DNA of 64,000 nt, from contig SDNP01000004.1 of NCBI GenBank assembly GCA_004524445.1, forward strand, positions 39,596 through 103,595. Direction: 5' to 3'. Numbering within the stretch: position 1 is the stretch's first letter; every line of letters begins with the position of its first letter. Of this stretch, positions 46,154 to 56,182 are shown piece by piece. Origin of the DNA: Candidatus Thorarchaeota archaeon. GTDB lineage: Archaea; Asgardarchaeota; Thorarchaeia; Thorarchaeales; Thorarchaeaceae. The translations under genes were made by a program, and so were the position numbers. A model generated the notes under the pieces. It did not search any database, was not told the DNA's origin, and saw only the letters and a program-made list of their open reading frames with translations.

Positions 46154-47605
46154 TTATTCAGCAAGCCTGAGTGTCAGTACAAACTTGGCACCCATGCTGG
46201 GCTGTCCTGGCACACGGTCAAAGATTTCAAGTTTTCCGCCGTATTTTGTGGCCATTTGTGAAACCAAGGTCAGACCCACTCCACCAGCCCGCCTAGACTT
46301 ATCGAATAGGGCTTCTTTTCTACTGTCACTGATTCCAGGGCCATTATCAGCGATGGCTATTTCTACCATATCACCTAATCGCCTTATTTCCACCCAGATT
46401 TTTCGCTCATCTTTGGGATTGTGTCTTGCAGCATTCTCAAGAAGATTCCAGATAAGCTCACCTAGAAGAGCGTCCGCATGAACAATGATCTTATCCTGGA
46501 GCCCAACGACTTTGACCTGCGCACAATGTACGCGGCGGACAACCGACACTTTCTCCTCGACTACTTCTGTGAGATTGACTTTTGCTGTAGGCAAATGCCG
46601 GAGCTGTCCAGCACGTTTCACCTTAGTAATCAGTCGGTTACACCTCTCCACCGCATCCTGGATATCCATACGAGCATCATCAATGTAAGAATCAGGTAGT
46701 TCTTCGTCGAGAAGCCCTGAAGATGTCATAATCACCTGAAGTTGATTTGCTATATCATGAGTAAGCAAATCAAGATAAAATTGAATCGACTCCTCAGCTT
46801 CCTTCTGGGAGGATATATCAGTTACTACTGCAAAGGTGCCAAGAAACTCATTCTCGGGAGAGAAGTACGGCATAGCTGAAACGATTGTTGGAACCACTTT
46901 CCCAGACTTAGTTTCCCATTTCAATTCATAGTGATCAGAAATGCCAGCCTTACGTTCCTCACGTTTGCTCTCGACAAACTTGCTATCTTTTTCTTTAGTG
47001 AATTCAATCCAGCCGTGTCCAATAATCTCCTCAGGATCACGTTCAAGCATGTCACAAAAGGCGTTGTTTGCATAGACGATACGCCCCTTTTCATCATCAA
47101 TTGACAGCCCGTCATTCATTGTTTCAACGAGTGTGCGATATTTTTCTTCACTCTGCTCGAGAGCCTTCCTATCTGTAACCTGTTGTGTTATATCCAAAAT
47201 ATGTAAGACAGTCTTCTTCCCTTGGGAATCTGTTGGAGCAACTGATGCTATGAGGTCAAGAGTTGCTTTGTCCCCACCTAACCGGGTGACTTCTATGCGA
47301 TATGCACCGGGACCAATATCCCCTTTTTGACGTCTTGAAAACTTTTCCGAAACTCTTGAAGCCACATCACTTGCAAGAAACTCTCGAAAATCATGCCCAA
47401 TATATCCTTCAGCAGGTCTCCCGAGAACATTCAGTGCGACTTCATTGACATAATCTATCTTATAATCTTCATTTACAATCATGATTGCCTCGTGGCTATG
47501 TTTCATGAGATGTTCGAGTATGGGTTGTGTAATCCTCACTTTGCCTAACTGCATAGTTGTGTCACTTGAAGATGTGCCGTCCGTTTTCTGGTCTCTCGAA
47601 TTCAT
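46154..47605 (-). CDS. PAS-PAS sensor histidine kinase
   Basis: Two PAS domains (HEAIMIVNEDYKIDYVNEVALNVLGR; DGLSIDDEKGRIVYANNAFCDMLERDPEEIIGHGW), H-box LTHDIANQLQVI, ATPase ELIWNLLENAARHNPKDERK...ADNGPGIS...GGVGLTLV. Confidence 0.92.
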   Translation of the reverse strand: MNSRDQKTDGTSSSDTTMQLGKVRITQPILEHLMKHSHEAIMIVNEDYKIDYVNEVALNVLGRPAEGYIGHDFREFLASDVASRVSEKFSRRQKGDIGPGAYRIEVTRLGGDKATLDLIASVAPTDSQGKKTVLHILDITQQVTDRKALEQSEEKYRTLVETMNDGLSIDDEKGRIVYANNAFCDMLERDPEEIIGHGWIEFTKEKDSKFVESKREERKAGISDHYELKWETKSGKVVPTIVSAMPYFSPENEFLGTFAVVTDISSQKEAEESIQFYLDLLTHDIANQLQVIMTSSGLLDEELPDSYIDDARMDIQDAVERCNRLITKVKRAGQLRHLPTAKVNLTEVVEEKVSVVRRVHCAQVKVVGLQDKIIVHADALLGELIWNLLENAARHNPKDERKIWVEIRRLGDMVEIAIADNGPGISDSRKEALFDKSRRAGGVGLTLVSQMATKYGGKLEIFDRVPGQPSMGAKFVLTLRLAE

Positions 47606-47754
47606 TCATTCTATCTCCGACGATGATGACCAGGACTGTGAAATTCCCGTCCTAACCTGCAACAGCCGCTGAGAGCCGATTTGCTCAACAATCACGGGGA
47701 TATACGACAGATATTTACCAATGTCATATGCTATATAAATTTCGTAGCTGCTAT

Positions 47755-49197
47755 TTATGAGGTTTTGTCATATCTCGCCCAAGCAGATGATGGCGGCTTC
47801 TGTTTCCCATAACCAACGATATCATCCATTTTCACAATCAAAGAATTCATCCAAGGCATGTTTTCTACGATCCAAAGGATTAGCCTGTGCAGTAAGCCGT
47901 CTTCTTTGTTATAAGGACAGGAACGTAGACAATTAGAACACTCTGAGCCGTTTTCAATCCAGAAACCATAGCAGGTTTCGGGGTTGATATACCATTTCTT
48001 TACTCCAGGATTGTTTGATTTGGTCTCTCCTGTTATGGTCCTTTCAGGTCCAAAGGGGATGGACTGTGACGGGCAATGTTCAGCACATTTCTCACATACT
48101 TCACAGAATCTTATAACAGATTCTGCAAATTTGGTGTCGGGCTGATCCGGCTCCAAGGGCATATCGGTGAAAACCTTTGCCAGTCTAACCCTTGGCCCGT
48201 ACTTCTTTGTTATCAGGAGACCATGCCGGCCATAACCCCCAAGACCCGCATCGATAGCTAACGGCACGCTCAAGCCAACATCATTGCCGCAGGATACCGC
48301 TGAGTATCCGAGTCTTCGAATGAAGGCTGCAAGTTCAATTTCAAGAAAAGCCATCTGTGAGTAGCCTAGGGCTGTTGCCGCAGAACTAGTAAAGGATGGG
48401 GACGTTGCAATGGATTCATAGTCCATCTCGATAGCCATGACAATTGCACGATTAAATCCCTCAGGTATATCATACTGATTTCCCTTTCGATCTTCTGAAT
48501 ATAGCCATCTTCTATCAAGCTGGGCAATGCCGACAAGGTCTGCACCTATGAATCTGGCAGCACGCTTTATGGCAAGAGCTAGTTCAGCTGGTGCGGCTTG
48601 TATTGTTCGATTTCTTTTGGGTCTTGTAATTTCCTCTTGGGGAACACCAGTGACAAGTGTTCTTGCATCGTATAGGTGCCAGTTGGCAACAGCTAATTCA
48701 TGTTCGAACCGCCCGTAGCCTTCAATATTGCTTTCAATCATGGCCTCCGCACCATGCCACTCGTCCTTTCCATAGTGCTCAAAACTTGAGTCATTTCGGA
48801 CTCTTGCAAAAATCATATTAGATTCAGAAAAACGGGAATAATCCTCCGAAATCTCATAGGGTTTATTCTGAGGTGTTGAAGCCCTCAAACGCGTCTTCTG
48901 ATGCTTTTTTCGGTTGTGGAGGTGAATGTTCGTTATAGCACCATAAGGGCAGGAACGGATGCAGCTCAGGCACTCAGTGCATTTGGCTTCATCAATAACA
49001 GGATACCCTTTGGAAACGGAGAATGAAAGAGGGGCGTCTTCGCCGTGAATGCTTCTACATGCATCTACACATTCTCTATTACAGGTACCATTCTTGCATA
49101 GGGGAACCAAGACTTCCATGCTAACACCCGGTCTGGGCATCATGAGAGTATCGACAATTAACTCCTTCTCTTGAGCAGTGAATCCAACTGTAAGCAC
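47755..49197 (-). CDS. Fe-S protein resembling reductive dehalogenase / epoxyqueuosine reductase
   Basis: N-terminal ferredoxin (CTECLSCIRSCPYGAI), middle VGIAQLDRRWLYS...LGYSAVSCGNDVGLSVPLAIDAGLGGYGRHGLLITKKYGPRVRLAKVFTDMPL, C-terminal CEVCEKCAEHCPSQSIPFG and CSNCLRSCPYNK. Confidence 0.82.
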   Translation of the reverse strand: MLTVGFTAQEKELIVDTLMMPRPGVSMEVLVPLCKNGTCNRECVDACRSIHGEDAPLSFSVSKGYPVIDEAKCTECLSCIRSCPYGAITNIHLHNRKKHQKTRLRASTPQNKPYEISEDYSRFSESNMIFARVRNDSSFEHYGKDEWHGAEAMIESNIEGYGRFEHELAVANWHLYDARTLVTGVPQEEITRPKRNRTIQAAPAELALAIKRAARFIGADLVGIAQLDRRWLYSEDRKGNQYDIPEGFNRAIVMAIEMDYESIATSPSFTSSAATALGYSQMAFLEIELAAFIRRLGYSAVSCGNDVGLSVPLAIDAGLGGYGRHGLLITKKYGPRVRLAKVFTDMPLEPDQPDTKFAESVIRFCEVCEKCAEHCPSQSIPFGPERTITGETKSNNPGVKKWYINPETCYGFWIENGSECSNCLRSCPYNKEDGLLHRLILWIVENMPWMNSLIVKMDDIVGYGKQKPPSSAWARYDKTS

Positions 49198-49209
49198 AGG
49201 ATCGTGAAA

Positions 49210-50298
49210 TCAATCGTAATCCAATGATAGCTCGGGAAATACGCAATCTTTGACTCTTTTTACGTTCTCTCTAGTAATGTCCCAAATTTCTTCATCATCA
49301 CGAAAAGGAGGTTCTTCATCAGGAATTTCCATGTGAAGTCCGGATAATAATGAAATAATTAGTTTGGCTCCTGTTTTGAAGACTTCAGGATTATATCCGC
49401 CACCAGAAACAACTCCCAAACAGCCATTGCAGTTCCGATGTGAGAATTCATGAAACCATTCTGCGACATAATGGATAGTCTTGAATGTGAGGTTCAGGTG
49501 AGCCAAAGGGTCTCGATAGTGTGCATCGAAACTGGGAAGAAGTAGTATGAAATCCGGCTTGAAGAAGTGGACTAGCGGCGGGACCAATTCATCAAAAGCG
49601 TAGCGGTACACATCGTCACCGGCATCCATTGGAAAATGCATATTGACGTTATAGCCTCTACCAGAATCTGACCCGATATCCTCAACAAAACCATCATGAG
49701 GGTACATCCACTCGGGATCTTCGTGAAATGAAATGGTCATGACTGCAGAATCATTGTAGAAATAATCTTGAGTTCCATTTCCGTGATGCACATCGAAATC
49801 TGCAATTAAAACCCGTTCGTAGCCTAGTTCCTTTAAAAGAATGACTGCCATGGCGATGTCATTGAAGATACAGAAGCCGCCTCCATGGTCGTAAAAAGCA
49901 TGATGAAAGCCTCCGGTAGGCGAATAGAAGTGATCAATTCGGCGATTGTGCATAGCTCGAATTCCCGAGATAATAGTTCCAGAGGCTAGGAGGGAATTTT
50001 CGAGGATGCCAACAAATCCAGGTGTGTCAATGTCTATATCCCCTTTGCCAGTCGTCGAGATCTCCGTGACTTTCTGAATGTAGTCTTTAGAATGTGCCTT
50101 TCTCAGCAGTTCATCCGATACAGGTTCAGGGTTAATGATCTCGATAGGGGAGGTATCAAGAATGCCAGATTCAAGCAAGAAGTCGTGTACCATCTGGAAA
50201 CGTCCCACTCGTACTGGATGACGGGCTCCAAAATCGAACGTTTCGAGTTTTGGGTCCCACATGAATCCAACTGAGCAATGGGAGGGATCATCATTCAT
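49210..50298 (-). CDS. histone deacetylase / acetylpolyamine amidohydrolase family protein
   Basis: HSKDYI, SPTGGFHHAFYDHGGGFCIFNDIAMAVILL, RVLIADFDVHHGNGTQDYFY, SGGGYN. Confidence 0.93.
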   Translation of the reverse strand: MNDDPSHCSVGFMWDPKLETFDFGARHPVRVGRFQMVHDFLLESGILDTSPIEIINPEPVSDELLRKAHSKDYIQKVTEISTTGKGDIDIDTPGFVGILENSLLASGTIISGIRAMHNRRIDHFYSPTGGFHHAFYDHGGGFCIFNDIAMAVILLKELGYERVLIADFDVHHGNGTQDYFYNDSAVMTISFHEDPEWMYPHDGFVEDIGSDSGRGYNVNMHFPMDAGDDVYRYAFDELVPPLVHFFKPDFILLLPSFDAHYRDPLAHLNLTFKTIHYVAEWFHEFSHRNCNGCLGVVSGGGYNPEVFKTGAKLIISLLSGLHMEIPDEEPPFRDDEEIWDITRENVKRVKDCVFPELSLDYD

Positions 50299-50362
50299 TG
50301 AGCCAGCGCAGTATTGAAAACTTATATGGGTACCGCGCGTAAGAATCGCGGTGCGCGGTTAG

Positions 50363-51808
50363 TTGAGGCTTCGAGAGATAGCGAAGGTGCCGATTTCTTC
50401 TGATGCTTACAGCCTCTATGTAAGGCAAAGGACTCAGGCAAATCCCCAGGTCTTTTCACTGGACTATGGAGATCAATTGAAGGTGTATGATACTTCAGGG
50501 TCCCTACAATCATCGAGAAACTGGAGCAGCAAGGTTCGATGTATTGCAGTGGGAGATGTTGAGGGGGAGGGACATGATGCGCTTGTGGGAGGGGTAGGAA
50601 AGCGAATATTAGTTATAGACCATCAAGGTAGTCTATTGTGGAAGATTGACCTTGAGAGTAACGTCATTGCCTGTGACGCAAGAGATGTTGATGGCGATGA
50701 TGCAGCAGAGGTTGCAGTTGCTCTTCGGAACAAACGTGTCATACTCTGGAATGATGACAAGGTCGCCCTTTTCACTCGTAAAATGGATTTTCCTATAGCT
50801 GATGTTTGGCTTGAGGACATGACGGATGATTCCGAACTCGAGCTAATTGTTGCAGACAGGCGGGGAAATGTTGTCATTCTTACATCAACAGGCTATGAAT
50901 TGATGAGGCTTGAACTCGGAGAGGCAATCACGGTCTTTGCGGTCATCAGGTTTGGGAAGAAAAAGCTGTTTGTAACGGGAAATCACTCAAAGCTTCTGAA
51001 GATTTGGGATATCAAAGGAAGAAGAATCAATGAATTGAAACTAAGTGGTGAGCCTTCAGCCATATCGGCAGGAGTTCCAGCTGAAAAAACCGACCTAGCG
51101 TATATTGTTGTCAGCACAGAGGATAACCGGCTTGGTTTCTGGGAAATCCGTGATAAGACAAGAGTTTCCGATTCAGAGAAGACAACCCTCCAAGAGATTG
51201 AAGCAACCAAGACGATTCTATACCGAAGAGCCATAAGATGTGGAAATTGCGGAGCTCCAACCTCTCCCGAGTCGTCCCGATGCGAATCATGTGGTGCAAT
51301 ACTCGAGGTTCTTGACGAATATGCACTTCAGGAGTACATAAGTGAGGCATTGGATTCCATTACCTCGAAGCATGAGAAGATTAAGCTCAAAGAACTAGAC
51401 AGGATACTTAGACGAACTCTGCCGAAACCAGCATCATATAACCTTAGGCGAAGTCTTCAGACAATGATTGAAAAGCGAATCGTAGAAGGTCATATCGATG
51501 GCAATGTTTTCGTGCGGACGCGCCCCTGGAAGATTAAGAGCTCAAACAGACCGAGGAGAGATGAGATTCGAAGACTCCCAGAAGTCATTTTCTCATTGCT
51601 CAAGAAGGAGAAGAGTTTCGAGATCCAACTTGTCGAGAAGAAGACAGGCATTGACAGATCTGTCTTGAGAAAATCACTTCTAATCCTTCTAGGCGATGAG
51701 GAAATAGAAGGCAGAATGAGTGACAATGAATTTATTCTTGAAGAAAGTCAAGAGATAGAAAGCTTTGTCAGCAAGTTACTAGAAGAGATTGAATCTATTT
51801 CAAAATAA
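50363..51808 (+). CDS. beta-propeller-like repeat protein with zinc ribbon and C-terminal helical domain
   Basis: TTG start. Repeats such as GDVEGEGHDALVGGVGKRILVIDHQGSLLWKIDLES and EDMTDDSELELIVADRRGNVVILTSTG; RCGNCGAPTSPESSRCESCGAIL; charged winged-helix-like C-terminus. Confidence 0.75.
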   Translation: MRLREIAKVPISSDAYSLYVRQRTQANPQVFSLDYGDQLKVYDTSGSLQSSRNWSSKVRCIAVGDVEGEGHDALVGGVGKRILVIDHQGSLLWKIDLESNVIACDARDVDGDDAAEVAVALRNKRVILWNDDKVALFTRKMDFPIADVWLEDMTDDSELELIVADRRGNVVILTSTGYELMRLELGEAITVFAVIRFGKKKLFVTGNHSKLLKIWDIKGRRINELKLSGEPSAISAGVPAEKTDLAYIVVSTEDNRLGFWEIRDKTRVSDSEKTTLQEIEATKTILYRRAIRCGNCGAPTSPESSRCESCGAILEVLDEYALQEYISEALDSITSKHEKIKLKELDRILRRTLPKPASYNLRRSLQTMIEKRIVEGHIDGNVFVRTRPWKIKSSNRPRRDEIRRLPEVIFSLLKKEKSFEIQLVEKKTGIDRSVLRKSLLILLGDEEIEGRMSDNEFILEESQEIESFVSKLLEEIESISK

Positions 51809-51849
51809 TAATGAAGAATCGTGGTAAGCCCATTGGAGGAATATAGAAG

Positions 51850-54696
51850 ATGAAAATTAGTAAGCGTATAATAATCGCATTCGTGACTGTGTCATTAATT
51901 CCGATTTTGGTGATGTCAGCATTATCAGCGGTCACGATATACAATGTTTCGACTGAGAATGCAAATGATGCGGCAGCAGCTTTAGAGAATGAAGAAACCG
52001 AGAATCTAAGGCGTCTTGCCGGTGATACAGCCCTGTTTATTGACGAACGCATGCAGCACTATTTGGATGGTGTCTATATGATGGAAGAGTATTCTGAGGC
52101 CCTCTTCAACAAGGAAATCAATGCAACTCCGACATATTCGTATTATTGGGACCCAGACATTGAGGAGGCAAGGGGCCATCCTATTCCGGGAATAGACCCG
52201 GATTATGAGGAGGATTACGACTCGTATGATATCTCCTTTGACGTGAGCTGCTATTACATGCCCAGACCATATTACCCAACTCCTGGAGACCCATTCACAC
52301 TTGACGAAGATACTGAATATTATCTGAATGTTTCAAGCAATATGGATAATATCTATCGAGCGCTACATGAAATGAGTCCCGATTATATCTGGCTCTACAT
52401 GTATTTTGACCAGGCCGTTGCCCCTGGCCATCTCTTCAGAAACTATCCATATGATAATCTGGAGTATTTCCTTGGCGATGTGCCCGCTGAAGATTATGAC
52501 CCACAAGTTGAAGAATGGTACACAAACGCTGCATCAGTGGGAGTTAATGATGACAGTGTGGCTATCACAAGCCCCTATGGGGACCCATCCACAGGGCTCG
52601 TCATATCGATGGGACGGCCTGTCTATGTGAATGAGACCGATTACATCGGAGTGGTATCAGCGGATGTCACACTAGATACGGTTCTTGCCAATGTGCTGAA
52701 TATTAGAGTCCTCGATAGCGGATATGCGTACCTTTTGGAATCGGATGGTGCTGTGCTTGCTCATCCCGAATTCACCACGGAAGGTCAAACTATCTATGAT
52801 CTAGAATTCGAAGACAGTACAAGTAGTGAGGCGCAAGCGTTTAGTGATATCCTGACAGATGCCCTTGCCAGTGAGTCAGGTCAAGACACATTCACGAAGG
52901 ATGGAGAGGAGTGGCTTATCACTTACAAGGAAGTTCCTAACACAGATTTTCTCCTCGCGGTTGTAGTTCCGGTATCAGAAGCCATTCAGCCCGCAGCCAA
53001 TATCCTCTCGCAAGTATTGGCTAATACGACCTTCTTGACCATCGTCCTAGGCGGTATTCTCGCAGGTGTAGCAGTGCTAGTTGGCGCAGTTGCTTACCGT
53101 AGAGGCAAAGCGGTTGTTGAACCTATCAAGGAAATGACTCGACTTGTGGAAAAGATGTCCAAGCAGGACTTCACGCGAAGCGTGTCCACGAGTGGAGCTA
53201 TGTATGAAGAGATAGGTACAACGGTTGACGCCCTACTTAGTTTCCAGGAGGCTTGTAGGTTTGGTAACCAGGCATTCATCAGGGGGGACCTGAACCGTGC
53301 AATGTCCAACTATCAGAACCTCCTTGAGATTAGCAGACGTCTGAATATCAAAGCCGGCGAGCAAACAATGCTCCTAAACATTGGCAATGTCTTTCGACAA
53401 CGGGGAGACACGGGTAACGCACTCGATTATTATGAGAGAGCCCTTGCATTAGCTAAAGAGCTTCTCTTCCAAGCAAAAGAGGGTGATGCCGATGAAACAG
53501 ATGCCATGGTACGAGTTGCGTCTGCTTATCACAACATGGCACTAGTAAGGATGGACAGGCAAGAATATGATGAAGCAATCACGTTGCTTGAAGACGCAAG
53601 AGCGATTGATGAAACTCTTGGCAACCAAAGAGGACTGGCAAAACGAGCAGATGCCATGGGTCTTGTACTTATGAGAGAAGGCAGAGAAAGCCAAGCAGAA
53701 TCCAAGTTCAAAGAAGCGCAGACTGTTGCTGAGAAGGAAGGGTATGACCGGACTCTAGCCTACATCCACTATCATCTTGGTGAATTGTTCGCACAGAGAG
53801 AAAATTGGAATTCGGCAAAATCTGAGTATCAAACCGCCATTAATCTTGGTGAACATACAGAGGAATACTGGCTGGTTGTATATGCAATGCAAGAATTGGC
53901 CGATACGCTTGACCATCTTGATGAACCCACACATGACCTCCGTCGAAGAGCAGAGAAGCTGAGAAGGTCAATACTATTCAAGAAAAGCGTCATCTTTGTA
54001 ATTGACTACTCAGGTAGTATGAGGGCTCAAGATAGAATAAGAGCTGCAGTTGACGGTGCAAAGGAGATTTTGAACAGCCAAGTGAATCCCCAAGACCGTG
54101 TAAGTATTATTGTGTTCAACAATACGTACAGGCAAATTCTACCTCTGACGAGAAGGGGGGAACATGACGACCCGAGAGATAGCAAAATAGTAAGAGCGCT
54201 TGAATCACTCAGACATCCTAATTATGCCACAGCATTTTACGATGCTCTAGGCAAGGCATTGGAGGATCTCGACAAGATAGAGTCCAGTGAGCATCGATGG
54301 ATTATAGCACTTACTGATGGGCAGGATAACAGTTCAGAGAAGTACTCGTTGGATGCCTTAGAGGGAATAGATACAGAGGAGGAGCGGTACAAGGAGGGTA
54401 GACCTCTGACTATTGAGGGCTACATCCGTGACAATCATCTTGATGTCTTCTTGATCATCATTGGAGTTGGTGAGGAGCTTAGAGAGCCTATAGAAGCAAA
54501 TATCCGATCTCCAGATACGGGAAGACGGATGACATTCGAAGAGCTTCTCGAATCGGTTTGTGAGTCTATCCCGCAGGGCCAGTACTTCTCCGTGGTTGAT
54601 ACAAAGGATGTACATCTGGACATTCAACAGGCATTTCAGGAGGTAGGCGTAATGATGGCGCAGCTGGAAATGGGAGGAATGACGGACGACTACTAG
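51850..54696 (+). CDS. dCache-HAMP-TPR-VWA transmembrane receptor-like protein
   Basis: 948 aa: TM1 IIIAFVTVSLIPILVMSALSAVTI; dCache core YDPQVEEWYTNA...TSPYGDPSTGLVISMGRPVYVNETDYIGVVSADVTLDT; TM2 TFLTIVLGGILAGVAVLVGAVAY; HAMP; TPR repeats (LLNIGNVFRQRGDTGNALDYYERALALAKE); VWA MIDAS FVIDYSGSMRAQDR...ALTDGQDNSS. Confidence 0.9.
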   Translation: MKISKRIIIAFVTVSLIPILVMSALSAVTIYNVSTENANDAAAALENEETENLRRLAGDTALFIDERMQHYLDGVYMMEEYSEALFNKEINATPTYSYYWDPDIEEARGHPIPGIDPDYEEDYDSYDISFDVSCYYMPRPYYPTPGDPFTLDEDTEYYLNVSSNMDNIYRALHEMSPDYIWLYMYFDQAVAPGHLFRNYPYDNLEYFLGDVPAEDYDPQVEEWYTNAASVGVNDDSVAITSPYGDPSTGLVISMGRPVYVNETDYIGVVSADVTLDTVLANVLNIRVLDSGYAYLLESDGAVLAHPEFTTEGQTIYDLEFEDSTSSEAQAFSDILTDALASESGQDTFTKDGEEWLITYKEVPNTDFLLAVVVPVSEAIQPAANILSQVLANTTFLTIVLGGILAGVAVLVGAVAYRRGKAVVEPIKEMTRLVEKMSKQDFTRSVSTSGAMYEEIGTTVDALLSFQEACRFGNQAFIRGDLNRAMSNYQNLLEISRRLNIKAGEQTMLLNIGNVFRQRGDTGNALDYYERALALAKELLFQAKEGDADETDAMVRVASAYHNMALVRMDRQEYDEAITLLEDARAIDETLGNQRGLAKRADAMGLVLMREGRESQAESKFKEAQTVAEKEGYDRTLAYIHYHLGELFAQRENWNSAKSEYQTAINLGEHTEEYWLVVYAMQELADTLDHLDEPTHDLRRRAEKLRRSILFKKSVIFVIDYSGSMRAQDRIRAAVDGAKEILNSQVNPQDRVSIIVFNNTYRQILPLTRRGEHDDPRDSKIVRALESLRHPNYATAFYDALGKALEDLDKIESSEHRWIIALTDGQDNSSEKYSLDALEGIDTEEERYKEGRPLTIEGYIRDNHLDVFLIIIGVGEELREPIEANIRSPDTGRRMTFEELLESVCESIPQGQYFSVVDTKDVHLDIQQAFQEVGVMMAQLEMGGMTDDY

Positions 54697-54710
54697 GAGG
54701 TGCAAGAAGA

Positions 54711-56162
54711 ATGGCGACAACTAAGAAAAAAGGCAGCTTTCGACGAAATGTAATAGTGACCTTCCTCACAATCGCAGTGATATCCATGACCGTAACTGGT
54801 CTGATCTCACTTGCATTCGTGGACTTGACGGGAGGGTACACAACAGACCAAAGCTCGAATGCACTCCAAGAACAAATTGAGAGAAATATGGGGCAGACAG
54901 CCGAGTCCAACTCACTAGTGGTTAGGCAAAAGCTAGAGAGTGCTGAGGGCATGGTCAACGCCATGGCAGAAGAGGTTGAAGCTTTGTTCGATAGTGATTC
55001 AACATATTTCCCTAGAGAGGTCTACTACGACTACTTCTTCCAGAACACGGCAGAAGGCCCATATCCTGCTGATGTCCATTATGAAGAGGAGTATGGTATC
55101 AATGTTTCATGGAACTACAGTAGTTGGTATATTCCAGGCTCTAACTCCACCAACTACGAAGCTTACGAGGCTGTTGAGTCGGCGAAGCTAGAAAGGGTTT
55201 CCAATATGGACTACATATTCCAATACATTCACTCTCAGATGCCAGAGTTCAGATGGCTCTATGTAGGTTTTGAGAACGACTTATGGATTAATTACCCGGG
55301 AAGCATTGTGGGAGGTAGTACCTCTGAACGTAATAATCCCGCGCTGCAGTTCAAGGCATCAGAGGAGGGATGGTATCAAGAGCTCAGAGCTGCGGGTCGC
55401 GATACAATATTCGTAGAGCCATACTATGACCCGATAGATGGAGTTCTACTCATATCCATCGGAAGGGCGTTCTATAATGAGAGCGGTCAGGTAATGGGCA
55501 TTATTGCAGGGGATATCACAGTAGATGACATAAGGAACAAGATTCTTGATGTGGAGATTCTGGAAACAGGGTACGCTGCACTCATAACTTCAGGAGGAGG
55601 AATCGTTGCACATCCGAACGTGGAAGACAGGCACTATGGGCTATACGACGACCAGCTCCCACCACTGGAAGATTTCGAGGTCAATTCTGATTTGTCACCT
55701 GCGCAGATCGCACAGATAACCTCAGGAAACACTGGCACGACGACATTCCAAAAGGATGGGGAAGAGTATATCCTTGCCTACACACCAGTTGGCGTTGGAG
55801 GCTACATCTGCATTATCATCGTTCCAAGGGAGGAGGCTCTTGCAGCAATCCCTGCACTTGAGGCCAGAATACAAAATGCAGACCTTCAAGCGACGACGTT
55901 CATCATTGCAGTTACCGTTGGTGGTATATTGGTTGCAGGGGCTGTCGCAGTAGTCGTATCCAATCAAATAACTCGCCCTCTACAATATTTGATGGACTTG
56001 GCAAACAGGAATGTATCTGCCATGATAAAGCAAGAAAGGCTAGATACTACTGACCTCCAAGTTGATAGGGTCTATACTGGAAAGGATGATGAGATTGGTG
56101 AATTAGCACGGGCATTCCAAGGGATGCTCGACACCATTCGAGAAGAGGAGAGCGAGGAATAG
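54711..56162 (+). CDS. dCache-HAMP membrane protein lacking an output domain
   Basis: TM1 VTFLTIAVISMTVTGLISLAFV; dCache SEEGWYQELRAAGRDTIFVEPYYDPIDGVLLISIGRAFYNESGQVMGIIAGDITVDD; TM2 TTFIIAVTVGGILVAGAVAVVVS; HAMP then stop (LARAFQGMLDTIREEESEE). Confidence 0.88.
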   Translation: MATTKKKGSFRRNVIVTFLTIAVISMTVTGLISLAFVDLTGGYTTDQSSNALQEQIERNMGQTAESNSLVVRQKLESAEGMVNAMAEEVEALFDSDSTYFPREVYYDYFFQNTAEGPYPADVHYEEEYGINVSWNYSSWYIPGSNSTNYEAYEAVESAKLERVSNMDYIFQYIHSQMPEFRWLYVGFENDLWINYPGSIVGGSTSERNNPALQFKASEEGWYQELRAAGRDTIFVEPYYDPIDGVLLISIGRAFYNESGQVMGIIAGDITVDDIRNKILDVEILETGYAALITSGGGIVAHPNVEDRHYGLYDDQLPPLEDFEVNSDLSPAQIAQITSGNTGTTTFQKDGEEYILAYTPVGVGGYICIIIVPREEALAAIPALEARIQNADLQATTFIIAVTVGGILVAGAVAVVVSNQITRPLQYLMDLANRNVSAMIKQERLDTTDLQVDRVYTGKDDEIGELARAFQGMLDTIREEESEE

Positions 56163-56182
56163 ACCAATTTCAGAAACGCGAG

